NCBI GenBank assembly: GCA_018814745.1
Contig: JAHIZC010000186.1
Coordinates: forward strand, 1 to 12,198
Direction: 5' to 3'
DNA from: Candidatus Omnitrophota bacterium
GTDB taxonomy: Bacteria > Omnitrophota > Gorgyraeia > Gygaellales > Profunditerraquicolaceae
Length of the DNA stretch: 12,198 bases
How positions within the stretch are numbered: the stretch's first letter is position 1; every line of letters starts with the position of its first letter. Position numbers and translations under genes: made by a program. Below the pieces are notes generated by a model. It was given only the letters and a program-made list of their open reading frames with translations. It ran no database searches and was not told the DNA's origin. This document shows, in pieces, positions 1-7,241 of the stretch.

Positions 1-914
1 TGGTCGAAATATGTTAAATCTTTTCCACTCTGCTCTGCGTGCCGCCTTAAGTCGAAATCCGTTCTATTAGCAATACCTTCTAATTCTGACCAACCGATGG
101 TTCGACTACGCTCACCATTAGCACTGAGCGAAATCGAAGTGCCAAAAGGAAATTTATATTCTATATCCGTACATGCCTTAGCATAATGGGCAAGCTGATC
201 CTTTGCGTGAGGCCGTTTCTTTAGATTATCCTTATCTATCCCTAATTTAATGTACCAATCAAAACGGTAATCAATCCACTCAGTAAGCTTCTCATCTGCA
301 TCCTCAGGACGGACAAAATACTCTACCTCCATCTGCTCAAATTCTCTGGTCCTAAAGATAAAATTTCCCGGTGTAATTTCGTTACGAAAGGCTTTACCGA
401 TCTGCGCTAAACCAAAAGGCAGCTTCAGATGCTTGGCGTCAATGATGTTGGAAAAATTAACAAACATCCCCTGGGCTGTCTCAGGCCGCAAATAAATCAG
501 GTTTGAGTCATCTGCCAAAGCGCCCTGATGGGTCTTAAACATCAAATTAAAAGGCCGGGCTTCGGTTAATTCTCCCTGGCACTCAGGACACTTTTTCTTA
601 TCCCCAAGATCCTCTGCTTTATAGCGTTTTTTACAATTCTTACAATCACTCTTTAGGTCAAAGAAATTCTCGACGTGGCCTGAGGCCTTCCAAACATCCG
701 GATGCATGAGAATTGCGGCATCCATACCAAATATATCATCTCGCTCATAGACTACCGACTTCCACCATGCGCGCTTAAGATTATTCTTTAGTTCTACGCC
801 ATAAGGGCCGTAATCCCAGGTATTCGCTAATCCGCCGTAGATATCCGATGACTGAAAGATAATCCCCCGGCGCTTAGACAATGCTACGATTTTATCCATT
901 AAATTATCTGCCAT
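1..914 (-). CDS. glyS: Glycyl-tRNA synthetase, alpha2 (single-chain) type, C-terminus cut by window edge
   Basis: Charges tRNA-Gly with glycine in the cytoplasm; class II aminoacyl-tRNA synthetase of the single-chain homodimer type, not the GlyQ/GlyS two-subunit type. About 304 residues are visible from ATG at 914. The N-terminus carries the family signature [14 protein letters not shown] at about residues 26-39. A CxxC...CxxC zinc knuckle follows (C91, C94, C109, C112), then class II motif 2 around FRNEITPG (176-183) and the segment [11 protein letters not shown]. An in-frame palindromic repeat adds 16 residues (about T259-G274) into what is normally a continuous FPFGWSELEG-type stretch, with no stop or frameshift. 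The start at 914 has no clear Shine-Dalgarno; an in-frame ATG five codons downstream (899) is an alternative. The gene lies 104 bases beyond panB, so it either has its own promoter or is read through. The anticodon-binding domain is outside the window. Confidence 0.95.
   Translation of the reverse strand, partial: MADNLMDKIVALSKRRGIIFQSSDIYGGLANTWDYGPYGVELKNNLKRAWWKSVVYERDDIFGMDAAILMHPDVWKASGHVENFFDLKSDCKNCKKRYKAEDLGDKKKCPECQGELTEARPFNLMFKTHQGALADDSNLIYLRPETAQGMFVNFSNIIDAKHLKLPFGLAQIGKAFRNEITPGNFIFRTREFEQMEVEYFVRPEDADEKLTEWIDYRFDWYIKLGIDKDNLKKRPHAKDQLAHYAKACTDIEYKFPFGTSISLSANGERSRTIGWSELEGIANRTDFDLRRHAEQSGKDLTYFD
93..143. repeat. In-frame palindromic repeat element inside glyS (two hairpin modules)
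   Basis: Positions 97-118 form a module with outer arms ATGGT/ACCAT. Positions 121-142 form a second with outer arms GCACT/AGTGC. The 12-base cores between the arms, TCGACTACGCTC (102-113) and the reverse complement of 126-137, TCGATTTCGCTC, match at 10 of 12 positions, so the two modules face each other. Relative to the conserved GlyRS sequence the insertion is 48 bases, exactly 16 codons. Its ends cannot be fixed because G residues at both borders are ambiguous, and no clear target duplication is visible. As far as I recall, similar TTCGACT-CGCTCA repeats are scattered in genomes of uncultivated bacteria; that is memory, not a search result. Confidence 0.8.
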
Positions 915-1018
915 AGCTTTTTATTTATATCTTATATTTGACAAAAAATCAAGGGAATTCACCTAAAAGGAATATCAGTGAAAGCAGGAAGTATTTCTTA
1001 TAATCTTTCTTAACTTTT
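915..1018 (-). promoter_or_regulatory. panB-glyS spacer with a possible sigma70-type promoter for glyS
   Basis: This AT-rich spacer is the longest non-coding stretch here. On the minus strand it holds TTGATT (947-952), a 17-base gap and TATAAA (924-929), a fair match to a -35/-10 pair. The -10 box ends only 9 bases before the glyS ATG at 914, so a transcript from it would be nearly leaderless or would serve the ATG at 899. No convincing hairpin plus T-run terminator was found after panB, so read-through from the upstream operon is also possible. In DNA this AT-rich, promoter-like hexamers occur by chance. Confidence 0.3.
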
Positions 1019-1846
1019 TTAGTCAATTTTTTTAAGCTCCTCTTCCTTTATAGTGAAACTATGCTCTTTAGCAGGGAATTTACCGCTGGTCACTTCGTCT
1101 TTGAATTCCTCTAACGCCTGGAGTATCACTGCGCTGATGTCCTTATACTTTTTTACGAACTTCGGAGTAAAGCGCTCGAATAGCCCGAGAAGATCGTGGG
1201 TGACTAACACCTGGCCGTCGCAATCTATTCCTGCCCCGATACCGATCGTAGGTATCTTTAATTTTTTAGTGATCATCCCGGCGATTTTATCCGGAACGCA
1301 TTCTAACACCAGAGCGAAACATCCTAACTTTTCTAAATCCTGCGCCTGCTGCATTAGGCGCTTTGCAGTCTCTGCATCCTTACCCTGTACCTTGAATCCG
1401 CCTAATTTATCAGCGGTCTGAGGTGTTAAGCCGATATGCCCGATTACCGGAATTTTCGCCTGGATTATCTTCTCGGTTACCTCAAGGCATTTGTCAAACC
1501 ATTCTAATTTTACAGCATCACAATTAACTTCTTTGATAAACCTCTCTGCGTTCTTTACTGACTCTTCAATTTGCACCTGATAAGACTCATAAGGCATATC
1601 ACCTACTACTAAAGCATTCTTCACTGCCCGGGTTACGGCCTTAGAATGATGCAGCATCTCTGCCATTCCTACCTGGGTAGTCGAATCTAACCCCAAGACT
1701 ACATTGGCTACTGAATCACCCACCAGAATCATATCTATTCCTGCCCGGTCAACCAAAGATGCCAAAGGATAATCATAAGCAGTAAGCATAGTCAACTTCC
1801 TCCTGCCTTTAGCAGCTAATATATCCTGCACTGTAATTTTTTTCAT
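1019..1846 (-). CDS. panB: 3-methyl-2-oxobutanoate hydroxymethyltransferase (ketopantoate hydroxymethyltransferase)
   Basis: Catalyses the first committed step of pantothenate (vitamin B5, CoA) synthesis: transfer of a one-carbon unit from 5,10-methylene-tetrahydrofolate to 2-oxoisovalerate, giving ketopantoate. At 275 residues it has the usual length for the family and looks intact. Visible hallmarks are LTAYDYPLA near residues 21-29, VGDS with metal ligand D44, VGDMPY with metal ligand D83, KLEW with K113 and E115, GHIGLTPQ (136-143), and LVLECVP with the probable catalytic base E182. The ATG overlaps the TGA of the preceding NfnB-like gene (ATGA) and has a strong GAGGAG ribosome site five bases upstream, which fixes the start. 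PanE, the next enzyme of the pathway, is encoded about 5.4 kb upstream in the same block. No panC or panD is in the window. Confidence 0.97.
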   Translation of the reverse strand: MKKITVQDILAAKGRRKLTMLTAYDYPLASLVDRAGIDMILVGDSVANVVLGLDSTTQVGMAEMLHHSKAVTRAVKNALVVGDMPYESYQVQIEESVKNAERFIKEVNCDAVKLEWFDKCLEVTEKIIQAKIPVIGHIGLTPQTADKLGGFKVQGKDAETAKRLMQQAQDLEKLGCFALVLECVPDKIAGMITKKLKIPTIGIGAGIDCDGQVLVTHDLLGLFERFTPKFVKKYKDISAVILQALEEFKDEVTSGKFPAKEHSFTIKEEELKKID

Positions 1847-3246
1847 CTTTTCTCCTCAATGTATTTATTAATAGAGCGGGCGGCTTTTTTACCTGCACCC
1901 ATCGCAGATATCACTGTATCTGCTCCAGTCGTAATATCCCCCCCGGCAAATACACCCGGAAGCGAAGTCATAAAGTTATCATCCACCCAAATCGTGCCGT
2001 ATTTATTAGTCTTAAGATTCGGGGTTACTTTAGGTAATAGCGGGCTGGGATTCTGCCCGATAGCCACAATCACCGTATCTACATCTAAAATAAAATTAGA
2101 ATCTTTAACCGGAACCGGCCTTCTTCTACCTGACTGATCAGGCTCACCCAACTCCATCTTAATACATTCCAGGGCCTTTACAAAACCTTCTTGATCCGGA
2201 ATAATCCTTACCGGCTGAGTCAAAATCCGAAAGATAACTCCTTCTTCTTTTGCATTCTCTAACTCTTCAATTCTCGCTGGCATCTCTTTTTCACTGCGGC
2301 GATAAACTAAAGATACATCTTTACCCAGCCTCAATGCTGCTCTCGCGCAATCAAAAGCAACATTACCCCCTCCGATAACTGCTACTTTGTTCCCGATATT
2401 TATCGGAGTGGCGTACTCAGGGAATTTGTATGCCTTCATCAGATTCACCCGAGTCAAAAACTCATTTGCAGAATAGACCCGGCCTAGATTTTCACCCGCT
2501 ATCCCTAAAAACTGCGGCAGGCCTGCGCCAACCGCGACAAATATCGCCTGAAATCCATCTTTAAATAACTCCTCGATTGTATAGGTATTTCCGATAAGTA
2601 TATCTGTCCTGATTTTAACCCCAAGGCTCCTGATATATTCGACCTCATTGCCTACGATCTTTTTGGGAAGCCGAAATTCAGGAATTCCATAGACCAATAC
2701 GCCTCCTGCCAAATGCAATGACTCAAAAAGCTCGACTCTGTAACCCATTTTCGCCAGGTCGGCTGCGCAAGTCAATCCTGCCGGACCAGAACCCACCACC
2801 GCAACTTTTTCTTGTTTTTTAAGAATTTTAGCTAATTGCTGAAAGCTCCTGCCTGCCGGCAGGCATGGGATAGCTGAAGGCTGATTCAATTCATAATCGG
2901 CAGCGAAGCGCTCTAATGCGCCGATATTTATGGGAATTTTTTTCTTGTTTAATACGCAGGCGGCTTCACATTGATCCTCCTGCGGACAGACCCTGCCGCA
3001 TATAGCAGGAAGATTATTCTTCTCTTTTATCTTACCCAATGCCTCTTTACGCCTCTTCTCTTTGATTAATTTTATAAAAGCAGGGATATCGATTTCTACC
3101 GGACAGCCTTTAATGCAGGGGGAATTCTTGCATTGCAGGCAGCGGCCAGCCTCTTTTATCGCTTGCTCTTCGGGCAAGCTAAGTGCTACCTCAAAAAAAT
3201 TCTTAGCGCGCTCAAGCGGAGCTTGTTTTAAAGTTTTAGTTCGCAT
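1843..3246 (-). CDS. nfnB: NfnB/SudA/GltD-like NAD(P)H-dependent FAD oxidoreductase with N-terminal Fe-S domain
   Basis: A 467-residue flavoprotein of the glutamate synthase small subunit (GltD)-like family. The N-terminal domain has two cysteine sets for [4Fe-4S] clusters: C36, C39, C44, C48 (CLQCKNSPCIKGCP) and C83, C87, C93, C97. A first dinucleotide fold with GSGPAG near 152-157 should bind FAD, a second with VIGGGN binds NAD(P)H, and the C-terminal GDITTGAD segment contacts FAD. Length and layout match the large subunit of NADH-dependent ferredoxin:NADP+ oxidoreductase (NfnB) and sulfide dehydrogenase SudA. No glutamate synthase large subunit is nearby, while an NfnA/SudB-type partner lies one gene upstream, so an Nfn/Sud role is the better inference; which electron donors it uses cannot be read from sequence. 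The linker between the Fe-S and FAD domains contains a palindrome-encoded insertion (about residues 126-133) adding C128. It starts one base after the mgtE stop and overlaps panB by 4 bases. Confidence 0.88.
   Translation of the reverse strand: MRTKTLKQAPLERAKNFFEVALSLPEEQAIKEAGRCLQCKNSPCIKGCPVEIDIPAFIKLIKEKRRKEALGKIKEKNNLPAICGRVCPQEDQCEAACVLNKKKIPINIGALERFAADYELNQPSAIPCLPAGRSFQQLAKILKKQEKVAVVGSGPAGLTCAADLAKMGYRVELFESLHLAGGVLVYGIPEFRLPKKIVGNEVEYIRSLGVKIRTDILIGNTYTIEELFKDGFQAIFVAVGAGLPQFLGIAGENLGRVYSANEFLTRVNLMKAYKFPEYATPINIGNKVAVIGGGNVAFDCARAALRLGKDVSLVYRRSEKEMPARIEELENAKEEGVIFRILTQPVRIIPDQEGFVKALECIKMELGEPDQSGRRRPVPVKDSNFILDVDTVIVAIGQNPSPLLPKVTPNLKTNKYGTIWVDDNFMTSLPGVFAGGDITTGADTVISAMGAGKKAARSINKYIEEKR
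1852..1857 (-). promoter_or_regulatory. Strong ribosome binding site of panB
   Basis: On the minus strand this is GAGGAG, separated by AAAAG (5 bases) from the panB ATG at 1846. It lies inside the last codons of the upstream gene. It is the clearest Shine-Dalgarno sequence in the window; several other genes here show weak or no such site. Confidence 0.7.
2850..2865. repeat. Perfect 16-base palindrome inside the nfnB-like gene
   Basis: TGCCTGCCGGCAGGCA reads identically on both strands and is translated in frame as part of P-C-L-P-A-G-R (about residues 127-133). It lies in the variable linker between the Fe-S and FAD domains, just before the conserved KVAVVGSGPAG segment, where length variation is tolerated. 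GCCTGCCGGCAGGC-type palindromes are, from memory, a repetitive element in several uncultivated bacterial lineages and often leave CLPAGR-like peptides in proteins. A chance GC-rich palindrome cannot be excluded from one copy. Confidence 0.6.
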
Positions 3247-3247
3247 G

Positions 3248-4651
3248 CTAAAAACTTAACGCAGGAATAAACATCTGGGCAATCTTAAAATAAATAATCA
3301 AACCGATGATATCTACGACGCTGGTAGTAATCGGCCCGGCTAAAACCGCAGGATCTAAACCAATCTTTTTGGAAAAGAGCGGTAAAAAGACACCCGTCGA
3401 TATAGCCAAAATCGCAATCAGCAACATAGTAATCCCGACCACTGCGGCAAGATGAAAATCCTTCTGCAAGAGTAAAGCCCTGCCAAAAGCTACGCTTCCG
3501 ATAATTACACCCATCAACAAAGCAGCGCTAAGTTCCAGCCGGATAATTTTTGAAACATTCTTGAAGTTAACATCACCGGTTGCAAGCCCCCTGATAATCG
3601 TAATCGATGTTTGATTCCCGGCATTGCCTCCGGTATCTAAAAGCATCGGTATAAAGAAAGCCAGGGCGACAACGGTACTTAGGCTGTTCTCAAAGCTCTT
3701 TAATACAGTACCGGTCAAAAAGTCAAAGATTAAAAGAAGGATCAGCCAACCCGCCCTTCTTTTTACTAAATCTATAGTTGTTGCACGGGCATAGCTGATG
3801 ATCTCACCGCCCTTGGGATCCATCTTACCGATTTCATATATATCCTTTGTGGTCTCTTTATCTATCAGCTCCACGATATCGTCGATAGTGATAATCCCCA
3901 CTAATACATTTTCCTTATCTACAATCGGAGCATCTAATAGATCATATTTCTTAAAGAGTCCGGCTGCTTCTTCAACATCGGCCTCAGCATCGATCTTGAT
4001 CAAATCGGCTCTCAACATAATATCTTTAACTTGAATATCCGGCGGTGCCTTTAATAGGTCCTGCAGCGGCACGGCAGCGATCAATCTATGGCTCTCATCG
4101 GTAACGAAACCGGAATATAGATCTTTGGTATACTCCGTCCTGAGATTCTCCTGGATATGGATGATCGCCTGCCTGGCAGTCATCTCTTTCTTTAACTCTA
4201 CGAACTCAGTGGTCATCAAACTGCCGGCAGCCCCCTCCTGATACTCCATTAACTCCCTTAAATCCTGGGCTTCCTCTTTACTTACCAGCTGAAATAATTT
4301 TTTAAAGATTTTATCGGGTAATTCCTTAAAAAGATCGGCCCTCTCGTCAGGGGCCATCTCATTAATAACCTGTGAGACCTGTTCATTCTCAAGATTATTA
4401 ATCACATAGGTCTGTTCGGAGAACCTTAAATCCTCAAACACCTCAACCGCTTTCTTAGGAGAGAGCAGTTTAAAAACGATAATCTTATCAGTGGGCTCAA
4501 GATAGCGCCACCCCTCAGCTAAATCCATAGAGTGGATACTCTTCAGGAAGCTCTTTAATCCGTTAAAATCCTTCTTCGAGAGCAGCTCTTTAATCTCCGG
4601 CAGGAATAAAGTAAACACATGCATTGATTTACGTGATGAAGTCTTGATCAT
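3248..4651 (-). CDS. mgtE: MgtE-type magnesium channel
   Basis: Mg2+-gated Mg2+ uptake channel of the cytoplasmic membrane, 467 residues, close to the usual length. In order: an N-terminal helical domain (about 1-140; MAPDERADLFKELP is typical), a pair of CBS domains (about 140-270, with TTEFVELKKEMTARQA and later PIVDKENVLVGIITIDDIV), a connecting helix, and a C-terminal membrane domain with about five hydrophobic segments. The pore region carries LDTGGNAGNQTS and LDPAVLAGPITTSVVDIIG, the latter with the conserved aspartate of the ion-selectivity region. In the family, Mg2+ binding between the N and CBS domains closes the channel. Its ATG overlaps the TGA of the nfnA-like gene (ATGA) and its TAG ends one base before the nfnB-like start, so it is translationally embedded between the two oxidoreductase subunits. 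Confidence 0.96.
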   Translation of the reverse strand: MIKTSSRKSMHVFTLFLPEIKELLSKKDFNGLKSFLKSIHSMDLAEGWRYLEPTDKIIVFKLLSPKKAVEVFEDLRFSEQTYVINNLENEQVSQVINEMAPDERADLFKELPDKIFKKLFQLVSKEEAQDLRELMEYQEGAAGSLMTTEFVELKKEMTARQAIIHIQENLRTEYTKDLYSGFVTDESHRLIAAVPLQDLLKAPPDIQVKDIMLRADLIKIDAEADVEEAAGLFKKYDLLDAPIVDKENVLVGIITIDDIVELIDKETTKDIYEIGKMDPKGGEIISYARATTIDLVKRRAGWLILLLIFDFLTGTVLKSFENSLSTVVALAFFIPMLLDTGGNAGNQTSITIIRGLATGDVNFKNVSKIIRLELSAALLMGVIIGSVAFGRALLLQKDFHLAAVVGITMLLIAILAISTGVFLPLFSKKIGLDPAVLAGPITTSVVDIIGLIIYFKIAQMFIPALSF

Positions 4652-5472
4652 TTCACTTTACGCTCTTGTGTAACGAATAATTTTAGTCTTTTTTCCAGTT
4701 CCTTAAAATCTACTTTGTGGCCGTCAAAATCCGGGCCGTCAACACAACCAAACACAGTCTTACCATCAACCGTACAACGGCAAGAACCGCACATCCCGGT
4801 TGCATCCACCATCACCGGATTCAGGCTGACTATCGTCTTGACACCATATACCTTTGTCAGTTCAGAAACTGCCTGCATCATTACAACCGGGCCAATAGCA
4901 TAGACTAATGCCGGATATTTGGTCTGCGTGGATTTTTCAATCACTTCCAGAAAGTCCTTTAAAACATCGGTGACGAATCCTTTATGGCCATAACTACCAT
5001 CATCCGTAGTAATCAGTAATTCATCACACACATCCTTCATCTTTTTCTCTAATATTAATAAATCTTTAGAGCGCGCTCCGATTATCCCTACAACCCGGTT
5101 ACCGGCATCTTTGAAAGCACGCGAAACCGGATAGACTTCAGCAATCCCTACACCTCCGCCGACACAGTAAACCTCACCGAGATTCTCGATTTCCGTAGGA
5201 TGCCCTAACGGCCCGAGTATATGCTCAATATCATCCCCGGCCTTTAAGGCAGCTAATCTCTTAGTAGTAAAGCCCACCTTTTGAAGAATCAAAGTAATCC
5301 TGCCTAAATCTCTATCCCAATCAGCTAATGTTAAAGGGATTCTCTCCCCCGTATCGTCTAAGATTGAAACTACGAATTGTCCTGCCTTTGCTTTACTGGC
5401 AATCAGAGGAGACTCAACTATAATCTCAGTCACTTCTTGATTAAGCTCTTTTTTCTCGATTATCTTATACAT
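4648..5472 (-). CDS. nfnA: NfnA/SudB-like FAD/NAD-binding oxidoreductase subunit (ferredoxin-NADP reductase family) with [2Fe-2S] site
   Basis: A 274-residue member of the ferredoxin-NADP reductase-like flavoproteins that includes NfnA, SudB and the electron-transfer subunit PyrK. The N-terminal beta-barrel has RIPLTLADWD (44-53) for FAD binding. The NAD(P) domain has VYCVGGGVGIAEVYPV (101-116) and a later YAIGPVVMM (191-199). Near the C-terminus the VDATGMCGSCRC segment and C243 supply a [2Fe-2S] site; NfnA proteins are known to use one aspartate and three cysteines, here plausibly D223, C228, C231 and C243, with C233 as an extra cysteine. Function is best inferred as the small subunit working with the nfnB-like protein, moving electrons among NADH, NADPH and ferredoxin. 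A PyrK role is less likely without pyrD nearby. It overlaps apbE by 8 bases and mgtE by 4. Confidence 0.88.
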   Translation of the reverse strand: MYKIIEKKELNQEVTEIIVESPLIASKAKAGQFVVSILDDTGERIPLTLADWDRDLGRITLILQKVGFTTKRLAALKAGDDIEHILGPLGHPTEIENLGEVYCVGGGVGIAEVYPVSRAFKDAGNRVVGIIGARSKDLLILEKKMKDVCDELLITTDDGSYGHKGFVTDVLKDFLEVIEKSTQTKYPALVYAIGPVVMMQAVSELTKVYGVKTIVSLNPVMVDATGMCGSCRCTVDGKTVFGCVDGPDFDGHKVDFKELEKRLKLFVTQERKVK

Positions 5473-6382
5473 CGCGTTCTTCGATTATTTGTACTTGAAC
5501 TTCAGGGAATCTAGCTGCCAGCTCCTTACCTTTATCTTTCCCCAAAACCATTATTGATGTAGCCAGGAAGTCAGCAGTCAGGCAATCAGAAGCCACAACT
5601 GTAACTGAAACTACACCTGATTCTACGGGGTATCCTGTTTCAGGATTAAAGATATGCGCATACCTCTTTGAATTCTCAAAGAAATACTGTTCGTAGTCAC
5701 CAGAGGTAGCCACAGCCCTATCCTTTAACTCAAGGGTTCCGGGAGAGCTGAATCCACGAGGGTCCTTAATCGCTACATGCCAGGGTTTCCCGAACTTACT
5801 CCCCAGACAGTATATATCACCGCCCGCATTTATCAAACAGCTTGTAATGCCACTCTTCTTTAATTCTGCTACGGCATAATCTATAGCATAGCCTTTGGCA
5901 ATAGCGCCAAGGTCTATCTTCATCCCCAAGAGCATAAATTTTACCATATTATCGCTCTGATTTAAAACAATTTTATCTGAGCCAACCAACTCTAAGGTCC
6001 TACGGATTTCTTCAGCCTTAGGTAACCTATATTCTTTTTCAGTAAACCCCCAAAGATCCAGAAGCGGGCCTACGCTTACATCAAATGCCCCGTTTGTAAT
6101 CTTATGGAATTCTTTTGCTCTTTTGATAATATAGAAAGTCTCGGAACTAGCATAAAGTTGGCCCTCTAAATTTAATTTTGAGGCTTCGCTTTCAGGATTA
6201 TATTTACTTAAGAGCTGATCAATTTTTTTTATTGCATCAAAGGCGATATTTGCCGCACGAGAATCCGCAGAAGTAACCTCGATAATCGTACCCATGATTA
6301 TGCGATTGCTCTTGTAAAGCTTTTGATCCTGACAACCGCACAAAAGGAGAATTATAAATATAAGTTTTAGGCTTCTTGTCAT
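5465..6382 (-). CDS. apbE: ApbE family FAD:protein FMN transferase, lipoprotein
   Basis: Attaches FMN covalently to threonine/serine of target flavoproteins (such as Rnf/Nqr subunits) outside the cytoplasmic membrane, using FAD and Mg2+. The 305-residue protein starts with a basic and hydrophobic signal sequence ending in a lipobox LLCGC, with C17 as the expected lipidated cysteine. The ApbE domain follows: MGTIIEVT (30-37), NGAFDVSVGPLLDLWGF (97-113), DLGAIAKGYAID (157-168), INAGGDIYCLG (184-194), VATSGDYEQY (224-233), IFNPETGYPV (244-253) and ADFLATSIMVLG (270-281, metal site with D271 and T275). The hallmarks look intact. It sits 15 bases after the TPR gene and overlaps the nfnA-like gene by 8 bases, which ties it to redox functions, but no recognisable D-x-x-[ST]-G-A-[ST] flavinylation motif is present in its neighbours, so the target must be encoded elsewhere. 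Confidence 0.95.
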   Translation of the reverse strand: MTRSLKLIFIILLLCGCQDQKLYKSNRIIMGTIIEVTSADSRAANIAFDAIKKIDQLLSKYNPESEASKLNLEGQLYASSETFYIIKRAKEFHKITNGAFDVSVGPLLDLWGFTEKEYRLPKAEEIRRTLELVGSDKIVLNQSDNMVKFMLLGMKIDLGAIAKGYAIDYAVAELKKSGITSCLINAGGDIYCLGSKFGKPWHVAIKDPRGFSSPGTLELKDRAVATSGDYEQYFFENSKRYAHIFNPETGYPVESGVVSVTVVASDCLTADFLATSIMVLGKDKGKELAARFPEVQVQIIEERDV

Positions 6383-6397
6383 ATTCTAATCGGCCTG

Positions 6398-7234
6398 CTA
6401 ATCCCTGAGCTCTTCCAACACCTCATTCTCAGGATCCAGCTCTTTTACCTGATTAAGATAATAATTGTATTTCTCCTGTTGGCCTTTCTTTTTATAGGCT
6501 TGAGCAAGGCGGGCTTTGACAGTAGCGAATTCAGGGGCAATCTTCTCTGCTAACTCCAGCTGCTTTATCGCTTCCTCTAAATTACCGCCGAAGAGTGAAG
6601 GCGCGAGAAGATAAAATGTTCCTAGGCCCAGGTGAACCTCGGGTAAATCCGGAGCCAATTCTTGAGCTTTTAAAAAATAGCGCTTGATCTGCGTGCCGTA
6701 CTTTATTTTACTAAAAAACCAGCCTCTTTTACTGCGTTTACTATTAATCGAACCCAGCATCATATATATCAAAGCTAGATTATTCCTATCCTGGCAGCCG
6801 CCCTCTAAGACTTGATTCAATAAATCTTCGGCTTGGCCCAACTCACCATCATTGTATCTTATATAAGAAAGACTGATCAAAGCGGGAATGTAAGAATTGT
6901 CTTTAAATAAAATTTTATTTAAGATTCCCTCTGACTCCTGGAAATCCCGCCTTCTTCTTAAAACCTCTGCCTTACCCCAGGAAGCTGCAGTATCCTCTTG
7001 GTCCTGCATTAGGATCTGCTCAAAAATCACTAAGGCCTGTTTATCCTCCCTAACCCTTAGTAGTTCTAAACCTTGATCTATTGAGATGTTCTGGCTGACT
7101 TCTTTGGGCGGTTCTGTCCGCCCGGGTAAAAGAAAAGATGACAACAAACAGCTCCTTTTCTGATAAGTATTTACCAAAAAGAACGCTGCAACTGAACATA
7201 CAACTACTAATAGAATTGATAGATATTTCTTCAT
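6398..7234 (-). CDS. TPR repeat protein with N-terminal signal anchor, function unknown
   Basis: A 278-residue protein with a short basic start (MKKY) and a hydrophobic stretch at about 5-22, probably a signal anchor or uncleaved signal peptide placing the rest outside the cytoplasmic membrane. Residues from about 50 onward form tetratricopeptide-like helical repeats, e.g. around 52-80, 85-112, 116-144, 183-196 and 217-268, with typical A-x-x-x-[FL]-x-x-[AI]-L spacing. The segment HLGLGTFYLLAPSLFGGN (201-218) resembles a motif seen in a class of exported TPR proteins. TPRs mediate protein-protein contacts, so an assembly or scaffold role is plausible, but nothing shows the partner. It is 7 bases after panE and 15 before apbE, and could be accessory to the lipoprotein ApbE, though this is only positional. 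Confidence 0.9.
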   Translation of the reverse strand: MKKYLSILLVVVCSVAAFFLVNTYQKRSCLLSSFLLPGRTEPPKEVSQNISIDQGLELLRVREDKQALVIFEQILMQDQEDTAASWGKAEVLRRRRDFQESEGILNKILFKDNSYIPALISLSYIRYNDGELGQAEDLLNQVLEGGCQDRNNLALIYMMLGSINSKRSKRGWFFSKIKYGTQIKRYFLKAQELAPDLPEVHLGLGTFYLLAPSLFGGNLEEAIKQLELAEKIAPEFATVKARLAQAYKKKGQQEKYNYYLNQVKELDPENEVLEELRD

Positions 7235-7241
7235 CCTGAAA

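Noticed and set aside
1-10. TCGAA-containing end of the window resembling part of the glyS repeat
   Set aside because: It encodes the native LTYFD segment expected after RTDFDL in glycyl-tRNA synthetase; no inverted partner is visible.
1-914. glyS as a pseudogene broken by the repeat
   Set aside because: The insertion is a multiple of three without stops, and the frame continues with conserved residues on both sides.
961-1018. Rho-independent terminator after panB
   Set aside because: No stable stem with a following T-run on the minus strand was found; only AT-rich sequence is seen.
1920-1965. D-I-T-T-G-A-D in the NfnB-like protein as an ApbE flavinylation site
   Set aside because: This is the conserved FAD-contacting GD segment of the family; the last residue is Asp rather than Thr or Ser, and the protein is cytoplasmic.
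4221-4230. CTGCCGGCAG palindrome inside mgtE, resembling the core of the nfnB repeat
   Set aside because: It codes for the normal EGAAGSLMTTEF segment of MgtE, so it is part of the conserved gene and not an insertion.
4715-4908. Small plus-strand open frames opposite the nfnA-like gene, and similar ones opposite other genes
   Set aside because: They lie wholly over well-supported minus-strand genes, resemble no family, and have no ribosome site or independent support.
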